Of a stretch of DNA of 11,717 nt, positions 1-7,351 are shown piece by piece (the stretch's first letter is position 1; each line of letters opens with the position of its first letter). Source of the DNA: an uncultured Lachnospiraceae bacterium (GTDB lineage: Bacteria > Bacillota > Clostridia > Lachnospirales > Lachnospiraceae); NCBI GenBank assembly GCA_902764045.1, contig CACWUI010000050.1:1-11717 (forward strand), given 5' to 3'. The position numbers and the translations under genes are program-made. The notes beneath the pieces are model-generated. The model was not told where the DNA came from. It saw nothing but the letters and a program-made list of their open reading frames with translations, and did not search any database.

Positions 1-465
1 CGTCGCAGCAGTGTGCATGAAGAAATGGCCGTCCGCGCCCCAGCCCAGGCGCTCGTCCCTGGCGCACACGTCGGTAGGCATGTCGTAGAGGTTGGACTGC
101 TCGGTGTTCCTGAGCATTTCAATGACGTTGTTGATCGCCGGGTTATCCGATGTCAGTTCCGTGGCGTCCGGCAGCTGGCTGGAGACGGCCACGCCCTCGA
201 TGCCCAGCAGCTGGACTTTTTCGAGCCCGTGGATGTGGGCGTAACGGAGGCCGTGATAGGTGAACTCGGGCTGGAAGGTCTCCTCCCCCTCGCCCGAAAG
301 GATGTAGCAGTCATGGGCCTGGGCGGAGCGGTTGCCGAAAAAGTGAAGTTCACTGCCGTCCGGCTCCAGCTCCTCCGCGTGGTACAGATCGATCCGCGCG
401 CCCCGCGGGCCCTTCACGCGAATACAGGTCACGCCGGAAAAGCACTTGCCGAAGTCCACGAGGAT
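1..465 (-). CDS. GH78 alpha-L-rhamnosidase, internal fragment (open at the window edge)
   Basis: This is an internal piece, about 155 residues, of a family 78 glycoside hydrolase, which removes terminal L-rhamnose from plant or microbial glycans. Read on the minus strand, it begins EILVDFGKCFSGVTCIRVKG. It continues through HAEELEPDG, ETFQPEFTYHGLRYAHI and ending motifs MPTDVCARDERLGWGAD and HFFMHTAAT. The concanavalin-like region followed by the PTD...RDERLGWxxD signature, which carries acidic catalytic-site residues in GH78, is diagnostic. The frame is open to base 1, so the (alpha/alpha)6 barrel would lie outside the window. There is no start codon or N-terminus: the frame runs in from a MoaA-like stretch. 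Its GC content is far above the rest of the window, so it probably comes from another genome or locus. I am sure of the family and unsure that it belongs here. Confidence 0.85.
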   Translation of the reverse strand, partial: MLVDFGKCFSGVTCIRVKGPRGARIDLYHAEELEPDGSELHFFGNRSAQAHDCYILSGEGEETFQPEFTYHGLRYAHIHGLEKVQLLGIEGVAVSSQLPDATELTSDNPAINNVIEMLRNTEQSNLYDMPTDVCARDERLGWGADGHFFMHTAAT

Positions 466-576
466 CTCATCGTCGTTGACGCCGCCGAGCAAAACGGCGT
501 TGAGCTTCACCGGCGCAAAACCGGCTCCCTCCGCCGCATGAATTCCAGCCAGCGCTTTTTGAAGGTCGCCGCCGCT
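463..576 (-). pseudogene. moaA: MoaA (GTP 3',8-cyclase) fragment, ~38 residues, in a chimeric junction
   Basis: On the minus strand, in the same frame as the GH78 piece, the translation reads GGDLQKALAGIHAAEGAGF followed by APVKLNAVLLGGVNDDEI. The pattern of a helix ending AGI..A..AGF, then PVKLN.V...GVNDDEI, is characteristic of the radical-SAM barrel of MoaA, which makes the molybdopterin precursor from GTP. None of the rest of the enzyme is present: the CxxxCxxC iron-sulfur motif and the C-terminal GG are absent. The frame is open from base 606 but has no ATG before the GH78 part. It is GC-rich like the GH78 piece. I read it as a short insert created by assembly or recombination, not a gene. 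The family call rests on about 38 residues and needs a protein search. Confidence 0.68.
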
Positions 577-1172
577 TCCCTTGCAATACCCAGTACACTG
601 TAGCAGTCAACTCTGTTATTGGTGATCTCGTATTCAAACACGGTATCGTCAAGACCCAGTGCCCTGACCGCACTGTCCCCGGGCTTAAGATCACCGGACA
701 ATATGTATATGCCGTCTTCAGGGGCATCGGAAAAAATATCCCTTGAAGAACCAAGCTCATCTATTCCGCACATCATGCCGAAGGACTCCACTCCCCTGAG
801 CTTACCCTTCTTGATCTTTATGCCGTTTTCCGGAATTTCACTTTCGCCGTGAGCAGCCGCGATCTTTCCTCCCGCAAGAACAACAGGAACCATTTGTCCT
901 GACGTTCCGACTTTGATATTCGGAGCTCCCGTTACTATCTGTACCGGGCTTTCCTCCCCCACATCAAGCTGACAAACCACCAGTTTATCCGCATCGGGAT
1001 GCTGCTCCACGGACAATATCTTCCCTACTACTATTTTTTCCAGATTTTTATCAAGTTTTTCAAAACATTCAACCTTTGTACCCGAAAGAGTCATGGCATC
1101 CCTGTATTCTTCGTCAGTCACATTCTCCATACCGGGCACAAGATCTTTTATCCAATTAAATGATGTATTCAT
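507..1172 (-). CDS. pheT: Phenylalanyl-tRNA synthetase beta subunit, N-terminal part only (broken)
   Basis: PheT pairs with PheS in an alpha2beta2 enzyme that charges tRNA-Phe. Residues ~43-155 form the OB-fold tRNA-binding domain (IVVGKI, HPDADKL, VTGAPN, LRGVESFGMMC), and residues ~187-204 (ITNNRVDCYSVLGIAREAA, then ATF) begin the B1 region. After residue 204 (base 561) the reading frame runs into foreign GC-rich DNA and ends with 17 unrelated residues (KKRWLEFMRRREPVLRR, stop at 507). A normal PheT is about 800 residues, so the B3/4, B5, catalytic-like and anticodon domains (the editing and anticodon-binding parts) are missing. The ATG at 1172 has AGAGG upstream and lies 18 bases after the pheS stop, the usual pheST operon arrangement. 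As PheT is essential, a real truncation here is unlikely; a chimeric join is the best explanation. Confidence 0.9.
   Translation of the reverse strand: MNTSFNWIKDLVPGMENVTDEEYRDAMTLSGTKVECFEKLDKNLEKIVVGKILSVEQHPDADKLVVCQLDVGEESPVQIVTGAPNIKVGTSGQMVPVVLAGGKIAAAHGESEIPENGIKIKKGKLRGVESFGMMCGIDELGSSRDIFSDAPEDGIYILSGDLKPGDSAVRALGLDDTVFEYEITNNRVDCYSVLGIAREAAATFKKRWLEFMRRREPVLRR
556..576. other. Join between pheT and the MoaA-like stretch (21-base shared zone)
   Basis: On the minus strand the bases of this zone fit both neighbours. Read in one frame they end PheT (REAAATFKK), and in another they start MoaA (GGDLQKA). Base composition changes here from about 43% G+C to well over 60%. A short sequence compatible with both sides is what a de Bruijn-type assembler leaves when it walks through a shared k-mer, though microhomology-driven recombination would look the same. 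Confidence 0.6.
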
Positions 1173-1190
1173 TTTTACCTCTTTAAATAA

Positions 1191-2210
1191 TTAAAATTGT
1201 TTTAAGAATCTAATGTCATTTTCATATAACAGCCGCATGTCATCTATCTCATACTTTAGAAGCGCAAGTCTCTCAAGACCTATACCGAAAGCAAAGCCGG
1301 AATATTTTTTCGTATCCACGTCACATCTTTCAAGAACAAGGGGGTGGATCATACCGCACCCCAAAATCTCTATCCAGCCTTCACCCTTGCAGACACGACA
1401 TCCCTTACCTTTGCACTTAAAACATGTCACGTCCATTTCGGCGCTCGGCTCCGTAAAAGGAAAATGATGAGGACGGAACTTTGTTTTCGTATCCTCTCCG
1501 AAAATCCGTTTTGCAAAGCTCTCTAAGGTTCCTTTAAGGTCGGCAAAAGTTATGTTCTCATCTATTACCATCCCTTCCACCTGATGAAAGCAGGGAGAAT
1601 GGGTGGCATCCACCTCATCTGCTCTGAACACTCTGCCCGGCGCGATCATCCTGATGGGAATCTTTCCCCTTTCCATCTGACGAACCTGAACAGGTGATGT
1701 CTGGGTCCTGAGCACCACCTTTTCATTTACATAAAAAGTGTCCTGCTCATCCTTTGCCGGGTGGTTGGCAGGAATATTTAATGCTTCAAAGTTGTAATAA
1801 TCAAGTTCCACCTCGGGACCGTGTACAACCTCGTATCCCATACCGATAAAAATCTTTTCAACCTCTTCAAGAACGACCCTGTTGGGATGTCTGTGACCGT
1901 AAGCTTTTTTTGATGCAGGCAGGGTTACGTCTGTCTTTTCATTCTTTATTTTTTCATTTAAGGTTTTTTCACTGATAACCTCATCTGCTTTTTTTATGGC
2001 TTCCTCAATGGTTTCCCTGGCTTCATTAACAATCCGGCCGATCTCCGGTCTCTCATCTGCAGGAACATTTTTCATGTTTTGGAGAAGTCCCGTAAGTTCT
2101 CCCTTTTTTCCGAGGACTCCCACTCTTATATCGTTTAATCCTTCATGGCTGGAAACCCCTTTTATTTTTTCAAGTGTTTTTTCCGTTATTTCTTTCAGTT
2201 GTTCTTTCAT
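1191..2210 (-). CDS. pheS: Phenylalanyl-tRNA synthetase alpha subunit
   Basis: This is the catalytic subunit of phenylalanine--tRNA ligase, cytosolic, 339 residues (usual bacterial length). Residues 1-90 are a charged coiled-coil arm that binds tRNA. The class II core runs from about 104: motif 1 around GMGYEVVHGPEVE (123-135), motif 2 VFRADEVDATHSPCFHQVEG (194-213), and motif 3 GFAFGIGLERLALL (305-318), in which A307 is the alanine that sets side-chain size specificity in the family. C263, C266, C271 and C274 form a CxxC-x4-CxxC cluster inserted before WIEILGCGMIHP; such clusters occur in Clostridia PheS and may bind zinc. The ATG at 2210 has GGAGA 7 bases upstream. It is cotranscribed with pheT. 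No T-box leader is present, since only 63 bases separate it from the upstream gene. Confidence 0.97.
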   Translation of the reverse strand: MKEQLKEITEKTLEKIKGVSSHEGLNDIRVGVLGKKGELTGLLQNMKNVPADERPEIGRIVNEARETIEEAIKKADEVISEKTLNEKIKNEKTDVTLPASKKAYGHRHPNRVVLEEVEKIFIGMGYEVVHGPEVELDYYNFEALNIPANHPAKDEQDTFYVNEKVVLRTQTSPVQVRQMERGKIPIRMIAPGRVFRADEVDATHSPCFHQVEGMVIDENITFADLKGTLESFAKRIFGEDTKTKFRPHHFPFTEPSAEMDVTCFKCKGKGCRVCKGEGWIEILGCGMIHPLVLERCDVDTKKYSGFAFGIGLERLALLKYEIDDMRLLYENDIRFLKQF

Positions 2211-2240
2211 TTTTTATCTCCAAAAAAATATTTGTAATAT

Positions 2241-2269
2241 ATTCTAAACTCACTATGATATGTTTACAA
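2241..2269 (-). promoter_or_regulatory. Putative sigma-A promoter for pheST
   Basis: On the minus strand there is TTGTAA (2269-2264), a 17-base spacer, then TAGAAT (2246-2241), in a 63-base gap just before pheS. Transcription would begin near 2234, leaving a leader of only about 25 bases, so there is no room for a T-box. The -35 element overlaps the right arm of a hairpin at the end of the upstream gene. This is pattern evidence only. Confidence 0.5.
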
Positions 2270-2285
2270 GCATTCACAAATGCTT
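2268..2285 (-). repeat. Perfect 7-bp inverted repeat spanning a stop codon (hairpin)
   Basis: The minus-strand RNA would fold as AAGCAUU-UGUG-AAUGCUU, and the stop codon of the Hsp70-like gene (2276-2274) lies at the loop/stem edge. No U-run follows, so it is not a standard intrinsic terminator. It could protect the 3' end of the upstream message or weakly slow read-through into pheS. It could also be chance, as the stem is short. Confidence 0.35.
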
Positions 2286-4298
2286 ACCCAGATATTCTGA
2301 CTTAAGTATATCCAGTCTTTCTCCCGCAGGAACAGCTTCATTTCTTATCACATTTGCTTTTTCCTGCCTTATCTTTTCAATCTCGTATTTCATATTGTCG
2401 TATTCCAGCTGACCTACGCTTATTCCCGGATTCGTATCCGATAATATCCTTGCATACAGAGCCTGCTTTCTGGATGCATCCATATGCCCTTCCTCATAAG
2501 CTTTTTCAAAACATTCTGCTGCTTTTTCAGTCATGAACATACGGGCAAAGCATACCCCCATGTTGTGATAAACCTTCGCGTAAAAACTTTCCGGCAATTC
2601 CGTGTCAACAGGCGCCTCAAGTATTTCCTGAAAGCTTTTTTGCGCTCTTGACAGACAGTTGTTTTTCATATAGGTCTCTGCCACCGAGTATTTTTTCAAG
2701 ACAGGATTAACGGTTTGGATCTTTTCCAGAACCGGCTCCAAGATCCTTATTTCCTCCGGAGTATAATAATTAACCTCCTTGAAAAGCGTTAGAAGCATGC
2801 CCCCCAGAGAAACCCCCGTGTATGCCTGATTTTTTAATTTTTCGGCAATGGGAAGATTCCCGGTATCGTCACCGATAAACTTAAATAGTTCGTTGCTTAT
2901 AACAGTGTCGTCCACAAGCCATATGTTTTCGTACAGATATTGAACAAGTTCTTCAATGGTGTATATATTTCTTCCGGTGTCCGAAAAAACAAAAGGCACA
3001 AGGGCTCGTTTGCTGTCGCACATTATCACGCCACGGGTTTTTGAAGGAGGACGTCTGTCCTGCTGCCTGCCTGTTACGGATATTGTTTTGTTTACAATAC
3101 CGTCCTCCGGCCTGACGGACTCACCGAAGCCCATATCCTTAACGGTTATTTCCATGGTATCCTCATCAGAAAAAGCCACGGAAACATTTACTCTGGTCAT
3201 ACGATCCTCCCGTGATCTGATCCCGGATAAATCTATCCTTTCATAAACGGGCAGATTGGCTCCCAGTTCTTTTAATTCAAGTTCTAAAACGTTTTCGTCC
3301 GTCAATATGCACTCAAAGTCTCCGGAACTCTCATCTATATTTGATCCGGGTCTTATTATCGTGCGGAACACGCTTTCTCCTTTACAGAAGGCTTTCAAAG
3401 ACACTTCGGTTGTTATCCTGTTCTTGCAGGCCATGATACATGCCGAGAATCTGCCTCCCGAAGAATCTCCGCTGCCGGAAATACTTAAATTCCTGAATAT
3501 CCCGGCTCTTCTGAAGGGATCTGCTATGGGACTTGCCTTGGCAAGAGCACAGATGCACGCACCCTTAACAAACAGATTCTGTCCCGCAAAAATTCTGTAT
3601 CCTTTTTTACTTATAAGGTTCAGGGTTGATTGCGGAATATCATCAGTATCAAATCCCGGACCGGTAAGATATACACTTGAGGTCTTATATTCATTTAAGG
3701 TTTTGCTTAAAAAATCATCTACTTCTGCTGCCGCATCTTTAAGCAGGATCTCTCCCGTCACAACCTCCGACAGTGTGTCAGAAGAAACCGATTTGTCTAT
3801 CTCCCTTAGGACGGTGTTTCCTTTGTAGCTTATCCTCTGTAAAAAGTAAGCATCTATACCCTCTTTACCGAAATAATAAAGGACCGCTCCCTGGGCAAAA
3901 AGTGCAGGTTCGGCATTAAAAGCATAATATGCAAATGCTTCGCTCAAACCGATAAGTATATATTTTTCTTTCGGTATCCCCAGCATATCAAGTGCCTTGG
4001 CCGTCACTTCTCTCGTTTTTCGGGAGTAATCCCTGAGACACAAGGCAACCATGGCCACATTAGTATTGCCGGATTGCTCTTTTGCTTTATCAATAAGAGC
4101 CTTGATCATTTTATAGATCATGTCCTCAGGGTGAGTCTGTGTGCCCAGTATTTCCTGCAATCCGACGGCATTAACAAATTCCGGGCTTTCCTCGGTATTG
4201 TACACAGACCTTACGGACTGGTCTTCCCTTTCATAATAGCAGACCTGTGATATGCTCTCTTCCAAATCTATTCCGATGTATAATCCGTTAGCTTCCAT
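2274..4298 (-). CDS. Divergent Hsp70/actin-fold protein with TPR-like C-terminus (DUF5716-type)
   Basis: A soluble 674-residue protein of unknown function, with no signal peptide or membrane segment. The N-terminus has the layout of an Hsp70/actin ATPase: phosphate-1-like LYIGIDLEES (6-15), connect-1-like GLSEAFAYYAF (117-127), adenosine-like YLTGPGF (210-216) and connect-2-like FVKGACICALAK (243-254). Residues ~297-395 resemble the Hsp70 beta substrate domain, ending VNVSVAFSDEDTMEITVKD then MGFGE. The DnaK helical lid is replaced by a helical region (~445-610) with a TPR-like unit at ~575-604. The canonical GT pair of phosphate-1 is E-E here, so ATP hydrolysis is uncertain. I chose the ATG at 4298 because AAAAGGGA lies 8 bases upstream and the fold begins at once; a TTG at 4322, adding 8 residues, has no good site. 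It starts 26 bases after the 1003-aa gene and is last in the glyS operon. The family name DUF5716 is from memory. Confidence 0.8.
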   Translation of the reverse strand: MEANGLYIGIDLEESISQVCYYEREDQSVRSVYNTEESPEFVNAVGLQEILGTQTHPEDMIYKMIKALIDKAKEQSGNTNVAMVALCLRDYSRKTREVTAKALDMLGIPKEKYILIGLSEAFAYYAFNAEPALFAQGAVLYYFGKEGIDAYFLQRISYKGNTVLREIDKSVSSDTLSEVVTGEILLKDAAAEVDDFLSKTLNEYKTSSVYLTGPGFDTDDIPQSTLNLISKKGYRIFAGQNLFVKGACICALAKASPIADPFRRAGIFRNLSISGSGDSSGGRFSACIMACKNRITTEVSLKAFCKGESVFRTIIRPGSNIDESSGDFECILTDENVLELELKELGANLPVYERIDLSGIRSREDRMTRVNVSVAFSDEDTMEITVKDMGFGESVRPEDGIVNKTISVTGRQQDRRPPSKTRGVIMCDSKRALVPFVFSDTGRNIYTIEELVQYLYENIWLVDDTVISNELFKFIGDDTGNLPIAEKLKNQAYTGVSLGGMLLTLFKEVNYYTPEEIRILEPVLEKIQTVNPVLKKYSVAETYMKNNCLSRAQKSFQEILEAPVDTELPESFYAKVYHNMGVCFARMFMTEKAAECFEKAYEEGHMDASRKQALYARILSDTNPGISVGQLEYDNMKYEIEKIRQEKANVIRNEAVPAGERLDILKSEYLGKHL

Positions 4299-4324
4299 AA
4301 ATGTTTCCCTTTTGGTGGTCAATA

Positions 4325-7300
4325 TCAGACAGTAATAAACAATGCTTCGTTCAGGTTGCTTTCCCGGTAGTAATCATTTATCGCTTCTTCACGCAAAGCG
4401 TTGTCTCCTGCTCTTAACAGGTCATTTATCATTTGATATTCTTTATTTTCATATTCTCTCCTGCCGTCATATTCAAGTATGCCGTCAGAAGATTCCGTGT
4501 TTCCGTATTCATCGGTAATGCTTATCCTGTAGGAAAGACTGTCTCCCTCAAAAAGAGTCACCGGATATATATATACTCCGCCAACCGTCTCCATGGGACG
4601 GACCTTTCTTTTTATCTTACTGTTATCCTGCAGATCGATCCAAATGTCGGATCTCGGAGCGCGTTTTAATTCGATAACCGATTTGTCGGCAACATAATAT
4701 GGCAAAGGTATTCTTGAGTTCAGCCCCTTAAAAAACGGGAAAATAAAACCTTTTCCTATAAAAGCATTCAGGATGTTGGTATAATTATCTATTTCTTTTG
4801 CAGTAAGTTCGCGTTCTCCGGTGGCATCATGCTTTAACAATGCCGCAAGCTCAACGGGAAGCTGTTTTTCTCCGTTATCCAGCCTGTTATATATGATCGG
4901 AAATATTGAATCATCTGCTTTTTCTTCTTTTACAAAATACAGGAAAGACTGATATGCGATATATGCATCCGTCACATCTCCGTCCTGCTTTAAGGAATAC
5001 AGTTCATAAAACACGGGCGCCATTTCCTCCGTATTTCTTTTTGTAAAAAGCATTCTCGCAAGACTGTTCTCAAGGTCTGAAACAGCCTTTGACACACCTC
5101 TGAGATTCTTAACCTCCGGTCCTTTTGCTTCCGGAGCACCCGGATCCGTACTTCCGTAAAGTACTGTTCGAAGTTCGCTTTCAAAGCTGTTTGAAATACC
5201 GTCATACATGAGAAGACTTTTTGCAAACACCTCCGTATTTACCCGGTCTTCTTTTTGAAGTTCCTGCCTGTATCTGTATAAAAGATAATACGGATCTTTA
5301 GAGCATTCCGAATCACTCATCTGTACAAAGGGTCTGTCCTCGAGAACCCTTTCCACGGTATAGGCGAAGGATCTGTCAGAGTACATCCTTCCCTCTGCAT
5401 CTTCAAAACATATAACGCAATCCTCTTCAATGTTACCATTTTCACTCAGAATAAAAGCATAGGTCAGCCTGTCTTTGACAGGTGTTTTTTTAGGCGTTTT
5501 AAACTCCTTGTGCCTTGTAACCATTGTGATGGGAACATCCGACTCCAGCTTTATGCGATAGGTAAACTGCAATCTGAAAAGCTGGGCGGAAAGAAGGGGA
5601 TCGAAATTTTCCGTAACGTCCCAAAACCACCTGTACAAAACTATCAGACTGTTATCAATAAGACCCTCGCCCAGTCTTTCTTTTGTAAATTCCAAAATAT
5701 TATTTCTGTACAGGTGATAAATATCAGGTTCCTTTTCCCTTACATTAATAACACAGGCGTAAAGATATGCCTTTGTGTTCGCGTCAATACCACTGTCATA
5801 TACGAAATAGCGAAGTACGGTCTCAGGCAGCCTTTTTAATTCTGATCTATCAAGACTCATAAGATAAAACTCGTAAAGCAATGTGATATTTAATCCGCGC
5901 TTTATGGCCTGCTCATAAATGCCTGCATATTCGGGACCTTTAATATTCCCCTGGATCATCTTTGAGCAGAGCGTGATCAGGATCTCGTCACTGTTATACT
6001 CGTCATAGAGATTCTTAAGGCAGTACAGATGCGTCATATCCGTTTTTGTTTCTTCGGACACAAGCTCCGTGATCCTGGACGTGGCCGCAGCCTCCACAAG
6101 ACTGTATCTGTATCCGAAACGTATCACCTGGGTCTCAAATGCATTCAACACCCTTAAAAGAGCCGGCTGTTTATTAATGATCCTTATTGCCTCAAGATAA
6201 ATAACGGGACTGGTGCATCCTTTTGCAAAAGCATCTTTAAAACGTGTAAGCCATATGCTGGCATTCTCCTCTGCATCCGGATCCAGATGATATGCAAAAA
6301 GAATAATCTGCCATGGAACTTTATCCGACTTCATTATCCTTTTATACTCATCAACGGCATATTCAACGCTTGCGCCTGAACGGTCTGTCATTGTACGTAC
6401 ATAAAGTGATGTGTAAAAAAGCCTTCCGTCTTCCTGTTTGTTCTTGAAAAGTTTTTCCGCATAATCTTTCAGTATTACTCCGGCTTCTGCGGAATCTCCA
6501 TGAAGTGATAAGAGCATCGCTCTGGCAACCTGAAGCTCAAGCCATGCATTTTCTTCCTCTTCGGATGTTCCGCACATAGACAGGAATTCCGCATCAGAAA
6601 GCTGCCTTAAGGCTTTCCCCGTCCAATCGGAAAGCGTTTCTTTTTTCATGCGAAACTTAAGATATCCTCTTAAAAGTTCAACCTTTAACCTGTTAAACCT
6701 TTTCATAAAAGGGCTTATCTTATTTTTACCGGATGGTCTTTGATGCGTCGTGGAATGAAAGTCGCTTTTATCCGAAAGTTCCGTAAGTCCGGCGCCTTCA
6801 AGGAAACTGTTTAACGCAATGCTTACATCCTCCTGACCCTTCATCTGATCATACAGGGCATTCAAAAACAAATCATCCCGAAGCACCACCGCCCTGAATT
6901 CCCGGGACAAAAAGATTTCCCCGGCCTCAAGGGGATTTTCCTTTGCAAACTCCGCAAAACTTTCGGGACTGTTTATGACAAGTCCGCTCTTAGTGCTTAT
7001 GGTCTTTCTTTTAACCTCAAAGTCAAATGGAACGATGAACTCTCCTGCCGATGTAACCACCTGAAATTCTCCGGCGATCACATCACCGGGAGAGGAATCT
7101 GTCGCGCTCACGGTGTATTGGACCGTATTTTCAGAACCCGAAAAATCATCATCAACCTTTACCTTTGGATTGTTTGAAAAAACCGCTCCCTGGATCCTTC
7201 CCGTTGCTTTCACTGCAAAGGTACCCGTCTCGGATGAATCCTCAACAACTGATGATGAAACCCTCTCTACGGGCATCAACTCCGGAATAACATATTCAAA

Positions 7301-7336
7301 TTCGCCTTTTGCCAGGTTTTTGATATAGTCTTTCAA
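4325..7336 (-). CDS. Large beta/helical scaffold-like protein, unknown function (DUF5717-type)
   Basis: A 1003-residue protein without signal peptide, membrane segment or recognisable catalytic motif. Residues ~1-115 begin KDYIKNLAKGEFEYVIPEL and then form an Ig-like beta sandwich (GAVFSNNPKVKVDDDFSG ... AGEFIVPFDFEVKRK). Residues ~120-870 look almost wholly alpha-helical, like a long TPR/HEAT-type solenoid without clear repeats. Residues ~885-957 form a second beta domain (SVIELKRAPRSDIWIDLQD ... GDSLSYRISITDEYGN), followed by a helical tail. The start is a TTG at 7336 with AAGAGG 9 bases upstream, overlapping the previous stop codon; the next in-frame Met is at residue 21 and would cut the conserved-looking N-terminus. 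It sits between the Zn-ribbon membrane protein and the Hsp70-like protein with short gaps, so the three are probably partners. I recall this family as DUF5717, adjacent to DUF5716 in other Lachnospiraceae; unverified here. Confidence 0.78.
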   Translation of the reverse strand: MKDYIKNLAKGEFEYVIPELMPVERVSSSVVEDSSETGTFAVKATGRIQGAVFSNNPKVKVDDDFSGSENTVQYTVSATDSSPGDVIAGEFQVVTSAGEFIVPFDFEVKRKTISTKSGLVINSPESFAEFAKENPLEAGEIFLSREFRAVVLRDDLFLNALYDQMKGQEDVSIALNSFLEGAGLTELSDKSDFHSTTHQRPSGKNKISPFMKRFNRLKVELLRGYLKFRMKKETLSDWTGKALRQLSDAEFLSMCGTSEEEENAWLELQVARAMLLSLHGDSAEAGVILKDYAEKLFKNKQEDGRLFYTSLYVRTMTDRSGASVEYAVDEYKRIMKSDKVPWQIILFAYHLDPDAEENASIWLTRFKDAFAKGCTSPVIYLEAIRIINKQPALLRVLNAFETQVIRFGYRYSLVEAAATSRITELVSEETKTDMTHLYCLKNLYDEYNSDEILITLCSKMIQGNIKGPEYAGIYEQAIKRGLNITLLYEFYLMSLDRSELKRLPETVLRYFVYDSGIDANTKAYLYACVINVREKEPDIYHLYRNNILEFTKERLGEGLIDNSLIVLYRWFWDVTENFDPLLSAQLFRLQFTYRIKLESDVPITMVTRHKEFKTPKKTPVKDRLTYAFILSENGNIEEDCVICFEDAEGRMYSDRSFAYTVERVLEDRPFVQMSDSECSKDPYYLLYRYRQELQKEDRVNTEVFAKSLLMYDGISNSFESELRTVLYGSTDPGAPEAKGPEVKNLRGVSKAVSDLENSLARMLFTKRNTEEMAPVFYELYSLKQDGDVTDAYIAYQSFLYFVKEEKADDSIFPIIYNRLDNGEKQLPVELAALLKHDATGERELTAKEIDNYTNILNAFIGKGFIFPFFKGLNSRIPLPYYVADKSVIELKRAPRSDIWIDLQDNSKIKRKVRPMETVGGVYIYPVTLFEGDSLSYRISITDEYGNTESSDGILEYDGRREYENKEYQMINDLLRAGDNALREEAINDYYRESNLNEALFITV

Positions 7337-7351
7337 ATCCTTTTACCTCTT
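7337..7351 (-). promoter_or_regulatory. Ribosome binding site fixing the TTG start of the 1003-aa gene
   Basis: AAGAGG (7351-7346) is followed by 9 bases and TTG at 7336. It overlaps the TAA stop of the upstream gene (7352-7350), which suggests translational coupling. A second AAAAGGA lies too close to the TTG to act. Confidence 0.6.

Noticed and set aside
13..603. A 196-codon plus-strand open frame
   Set aside because: It is the antisense shadow of the GC-rich MoaA/GH78 frame. The minus strand gives clear family motifs and this one gives none.
1..606. A horizontally acquired rhamnosidase island inserted in pheT
   Set aside because: No integrase, repeat or attachment site is visible, both enzymes are fragments, and an interrupted pheT would be lethal. 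A misjoin is simpler, though not proven.
3256..3828. A 190-codon plus-strand open frame
   Set aside because: It lies wholly inside the Hsp70-like gene on the other strand, has no ribosome site, and has a low-complexity Ser/Leu-rich composition typical of a shadow.
4299..4322. TTG start of the Hsp70-like gene at 4322
   Set aside because: It starts 2 bases after the previous stop without a suitable ribosome site; the ATG at 4298 has AAAAGGGA at good spacing.
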